Shown here: piece by piece, positions 6,826-8,691 of the stretch
How positions within the stretch are numbered: position 1 is the first letter of the stretch
How the letters are laid out: each line of letters begins with the position of its first letter
NCBI GenBank assembly: GCA_016214925.1
Contig: JACRMO010000258.1
Location: forward strand, 3,855-12,545
DNA length: 8,691 bases
Origin: Gammaproteobacteria bacterium
Lineage (GTDB): Bacteria > Pseudomonadota > Gammaproteobacteria > Thiohalobacterales > Thiohalobacteraceae
Direction: 5' to 3'
The notes under the pieces: generated by a model
Told to the model about the DNA's origin: nothing
Databases searched by the model: none
Seen by the model: the letters and a program-made list of their open reading frames with translations, nothing else
Position numbers and translations under genes: made by a program

Positions 6826-7185
6826 CTATTGCTTGAGCCAGGCCTGCGCCCTATCCAGCTCGCCCGATGCGAAGTATTCAATCGGAAAGCTGCGCAGACC
6901 CTTGGCCACAAAGATCAGCGTCAAGTCTTCCCAGCGCGTGTCGCCGACGATGGCCATTTTTTCGATGTACGGGTCGAATGTCTCCTGAAAGGAAAAATCC
7001 GCCCAATCGCCGCCGCGTTCCCAGCCGGCGAAATCCCCGGCCAATACAAGAATGCGCACCTTGCCGTGCGCGCGGATGATGTCCGCCGCGGCCTGCTGCA
7101 CCTGAGTGAGTTCCGACTGGGCCAGCATTCCGCTCACCGTGATGGTCACGATTCCTGCGCGGACATCTGTGATTTCTGCACCCAT
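6826..7185 (-). CDS. SpoIIAA-like (STAS/SEC14-type) protein
   Basis: A 119-residue cytoplasmic protein resembling the SpoIIAA-like family (PF11964), which has a STAS/SEC14-like alpha-beta fold; most members have no known biochemical role. It starts at an ATG with GAGG 4 bases and AGAAGG 9 bases upstream. Family-like features are the N-terminal strands with GIVTITVSGML (residues 11-21), a strand and loop VRILVLAGDFAGWERGG (43-59), DWADFSF (60-66), then a helix leading into IEKMAIVGD (74-82) and a C-terminal GELDRAQAWL helix (108-117). It has no signal peptide, membrane segment or haem site. The Asp-Ser phosphorylation motif of true anti-anti-sigma factors is not evident, so a partner-switching role is doubtful. 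It ends 2 bases before the octahaem cytochrome GTG, which points to translational coupling. A sigma70-like promoter and an ATAGGACTTTGT box lie upstream. Confidence 0.9.
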   Translation of the reverse strand: MGAEITDVRAGIVTITVSGMLAQSELTQVQQAAADIIRAHGKVRILVLAGDFAGWERGGDWADFSFQETFDPYIEKMAIVGDTRWEDLTLIFVAKGLRSFPIEYFASGELDRAQAWLKQ

Positions 7186-7248
7186 ACAACCTCGCCTTCT
7201 ATGTTCTATGCCGGATCAGGCGCGCGGTGGCGCACGCAACGATTTGAG

Positions 7249-7278
7249 TTTATACAGCCTGCGCGTTCGCCCTGTCCA
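7249..7278 (-). promoter_or_regulatory. Sigma70-like promoter for the SpoIIAA-like gene and cytochrome
   Basis: On the minus strand, TGGACA (7278-7273; one change from TTGACA) is separated by 18 bases from TATAAA (7254-7249; one change from TATAAT). Transcription would start near 7242, giving a leader of about 57 bases before the ATG at 7185. The match is good for a GC-rich region but has not been tested. Confidence 0.45.
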
Positions 7279-7328
7279 GACATAACGATTGTGAATTTAC
7301 CGATGCGCTCCGATTTCTCACACTAAGC

Positions 7329-7340
7329 ACAAAGTCCTAT
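7329..7340 (-). promoter_or_regulatory. ATAGGACTTTGT box (copy 2)
   Basis: This is identical over 12 bases to the box at 4274-4285 and in the same orientation. It sits about 90 bases upstream of the predicted start of transcription of the SpoIIAA-like gene. The flanking half is degenerate: the partner of ATAGG is CTTAG here rather than CCTAT. A shared regulator is inferred from the repeated sequence and its position. Confidence 0.35.
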
Positions 7341-7446
7341 TGCGGTGACGAGAAAGTGCGCAACAGACGTTTCGGTGAGGGTTCGACAGACGAGGATCGA
7401 AGACCGATCCGATACCATGAAACGAGGGGGCGATGCTGGATTCTTG

Positions 7447-8691
7447 CTATGTCCTCTCGGACAACCATTCCAGGAATTCATTTTCGGGCAGCGGTCGGCA
7501 GAGCAGGAAACCCTGAAAACCCGCGCAACCCAGTTCCAGAAGAATGTCGCGCTGCACATCGGTTTCGACACCCTCCGCGACGATCTCCAGCCGCATGTGC
7601 CGGCCGATCGCGAGCATGGTTTCAACCAGGGTATGTTCCCTAGTTCGATCGAGTTCGCCGACAAAGGCTTTGTCGATCTTGATCTGATCCAGCGGCAGAT
7701 CCTTGAGGTAGGCCAGCGACGAATAGCCGGTGCCGAAATCGTCCAGCGATACATGCAGCCCTAGTGCGCGCAGCGTCTCCAACTTTCTGATCGTTCCTTC
7801 GAGATCGTACAGCAGCGCGGTTTCGGTGAGTTCCAGCATCAGCAAATCGGGATTGATCTGGTGCTGCGCAATACACTCGCTCACGATCTGAACGAAATCC
7901 GGCCGGGCGAATTGCCAGGGGCAGACATTGATCGACAGATGTCCGACGAACGGCACCCCGGCCTCCAACCACGCACTGAGCTGAGCGCAGGCACGATCGA
8001 ACACCCAACGGCCGATGGCATGGATCAGGCCGGTTTCCTCGGCCACGGGTATGAACGTGGCTGGCGGAATATCGCCCAGTTCCGGATGCCGCCAGCGCAG
8101 CAGCGCCTCGGCGCCGAACATCTTTCCGTCGGCGTCGAGCTGCGGCTGGAAATGCAGCGCCAGTTCGTCGTTGGCGATGACCCGACGCAGGCCTTCCTCC
8201 AACTGCAAGCGCGTGGCGGCCGCGGCCTGCATGCTGGGCACATAGAACTGGATATTGCCGCGCCCCAGACCCTTGGCCCGATACAAGGCCATCTCGGCGT
8301 GGCGCAGGATATCCAATTCGGTCTCGCCGTTTTCGGGAAACACCACCACGCCGATGCTGGCGCCGATGCTGAAGGCGCGCTCGCCGAGAAAAATCGGACT
8401 CGACAGTTTGTCCATGATTTTTTGCGCCAGCTCCTGCGCCATGCGCTCGGCCGTCGGCATATCCGCGGAGCCACCGTCCATCAGCACCGCGAATTCGTCC
8501 CCGCCCAGTCGCGCCACCAGCGCACGCACACCGACGGCCTCGTCCAGGCGGCGACCGACCGCGCGCAGCACGTCGTCGCCGACGTCGTGACTGAGTGCAT
8601 CGTTGATGGTTTTGAAATGATCCAGATCGATCAGCAGTAGGGCGCCGCAGGTCCTGGATCGGCGTGTCTGGCCCAACACCTTGGTGAGGCG
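7447..8691 (-). CDS. GGDEF-EAL cyclic-di-GMP protein (5' end outside window)
   Basis: The last 414 residues of a protein that makes or breaks down cyclic-di-GMP. The frame runs off the right edge without a start, so sensor domains may lie beyond; an in-frame GTG at 8679 falls inside the GGDEF domain and is not a credible start. The GGDEF domain begins near visible residue 14 (ALLLIDLDHFKTIND) and keeps an intact GGDEF at 63-67. No RxxD inhibitory site precedes it: RALV stands where one would be expected. The EAL domain follows from about 160 with EALLRW (195-200), the LSIN Asn, ELTE, DDFGTGYSS (from 317), QIKID Lys338, AEGVET and QGFLLCRPLP. All the metal-binding and catalytic signatures I know for EAL phosphodiesterases appear intact, so both activities are possible and the net one cannot be told. 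It ends 261 bases before the SpoIIAA-like gene; no clear terminator is visible. Confidence 0.95.
   Translation of the reverse strand, partial: RLTKVLGQTRRSRTCGALLLIDLDHFKTINDALSHDVGDDVLRAVGRRLDEAVGVRALVARLGGDEFAVLMDGGSADMPTAERMAQELAQKIMDKLSSPIFLGERAFSIGASIGVVVFPENGETELDILRHAEMALYRAKGLGRGNIQFYVPSMQAAAATRLQLEEGLRRVIANDELALHFQPQLDADGKMFGAEALLRWRHPELGDIPPATFIPVAEETGLIHAIGRWVFDRACAQLSAWLEAGVPFVGHLSINVCPWQFARPDFVQIVSECIAQHQINPDLLMLELTETALLYDLEGTIRKLETLRALGLHVSLDDFGTGYSSLAYLKDLPLDQIKIDKAFVGELDRTREHTLVETMLAIGRHMRLEIVAEGVETDVQRDILLELGCAGFQGFLLCRPLPENEFLEWLSERT

Noticed and set aside
7394..7410. A 6-bp hairpin GGATCG-N5-CGATCC after the GGDEF-EAL gene
   Set aside because: The stem is short and the following bases (TCGTCTGTCG) are not a T-tract; too weak to call a terminator.

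Overview
The window looks like chromosomal DNA of a GC-rich Gram-negative bacterium, most likely a beta- or gammaproteobacterium. The evidence is an outer-membrane MipA/OmpV-type protein, several exported proteins with Sec signal peptides, a multihaem c-type cytochrome and a GGDEF-EAL protein. No rRNA, tRNA, CRISPR array, transposase, integrase or phage gene was seen. All six genes I can support lie on the minus strand, so transcription runs from high to low coordinates.

In transcription order: (1) a GGDEF-EAL cyclic-di-GMP protein, cut by the right window edge (7447-8691); (2) a 261-base intergenic region with a sigma70-like promoter and an ATAGGACTTTGT box; (3) a 119-residue SpoIIAA-like (STAS/SEC14-type) protein (6826-7185), followed after only 2 bases by (4) an 814-residue membrane-anchored cytochrome with eight CXXCH haem sites, a HEAT-like stretch and TPR repeats (4379-6823); (5) a 205-base intergenic region holding a CRP/FNR-type palindrome, a second copy of the ATAGGACTTTGT box and three 11-base direct repeats; (6) a small exported protein made of two copies of one domain (3574-4173) and, 58 bases on, a large exported arylsulfatase (1050-3515), closed by a strong intrinsic terminator (1003-1036); (7) a MipA/OmpV-family outer-membrane protein (5-862) that probably has its own promoter.

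Two likely transcription units dominate. One makes a cytoplasmic SpoIIAA-like protein together with an octahaem TPR cytochrome whose electron-transfer role is unknown. The other makes a periplasmic two-repeat protein and an arylsulfatase that needs formylglycine maturation by an enzyme not encoded here. Both units have the same 12-base box upstream in the same orientation, and the sulfatase unit also has a CRP/FNR-type site. I infer, without proof, shared control by oxygen, redox or electron acceptor. Every gene belongs to a recognisable family. The less explained material is the regulatory architecture at 4268-4345 and the pairing of the SpoIIAA-like protein with the cytochrome.
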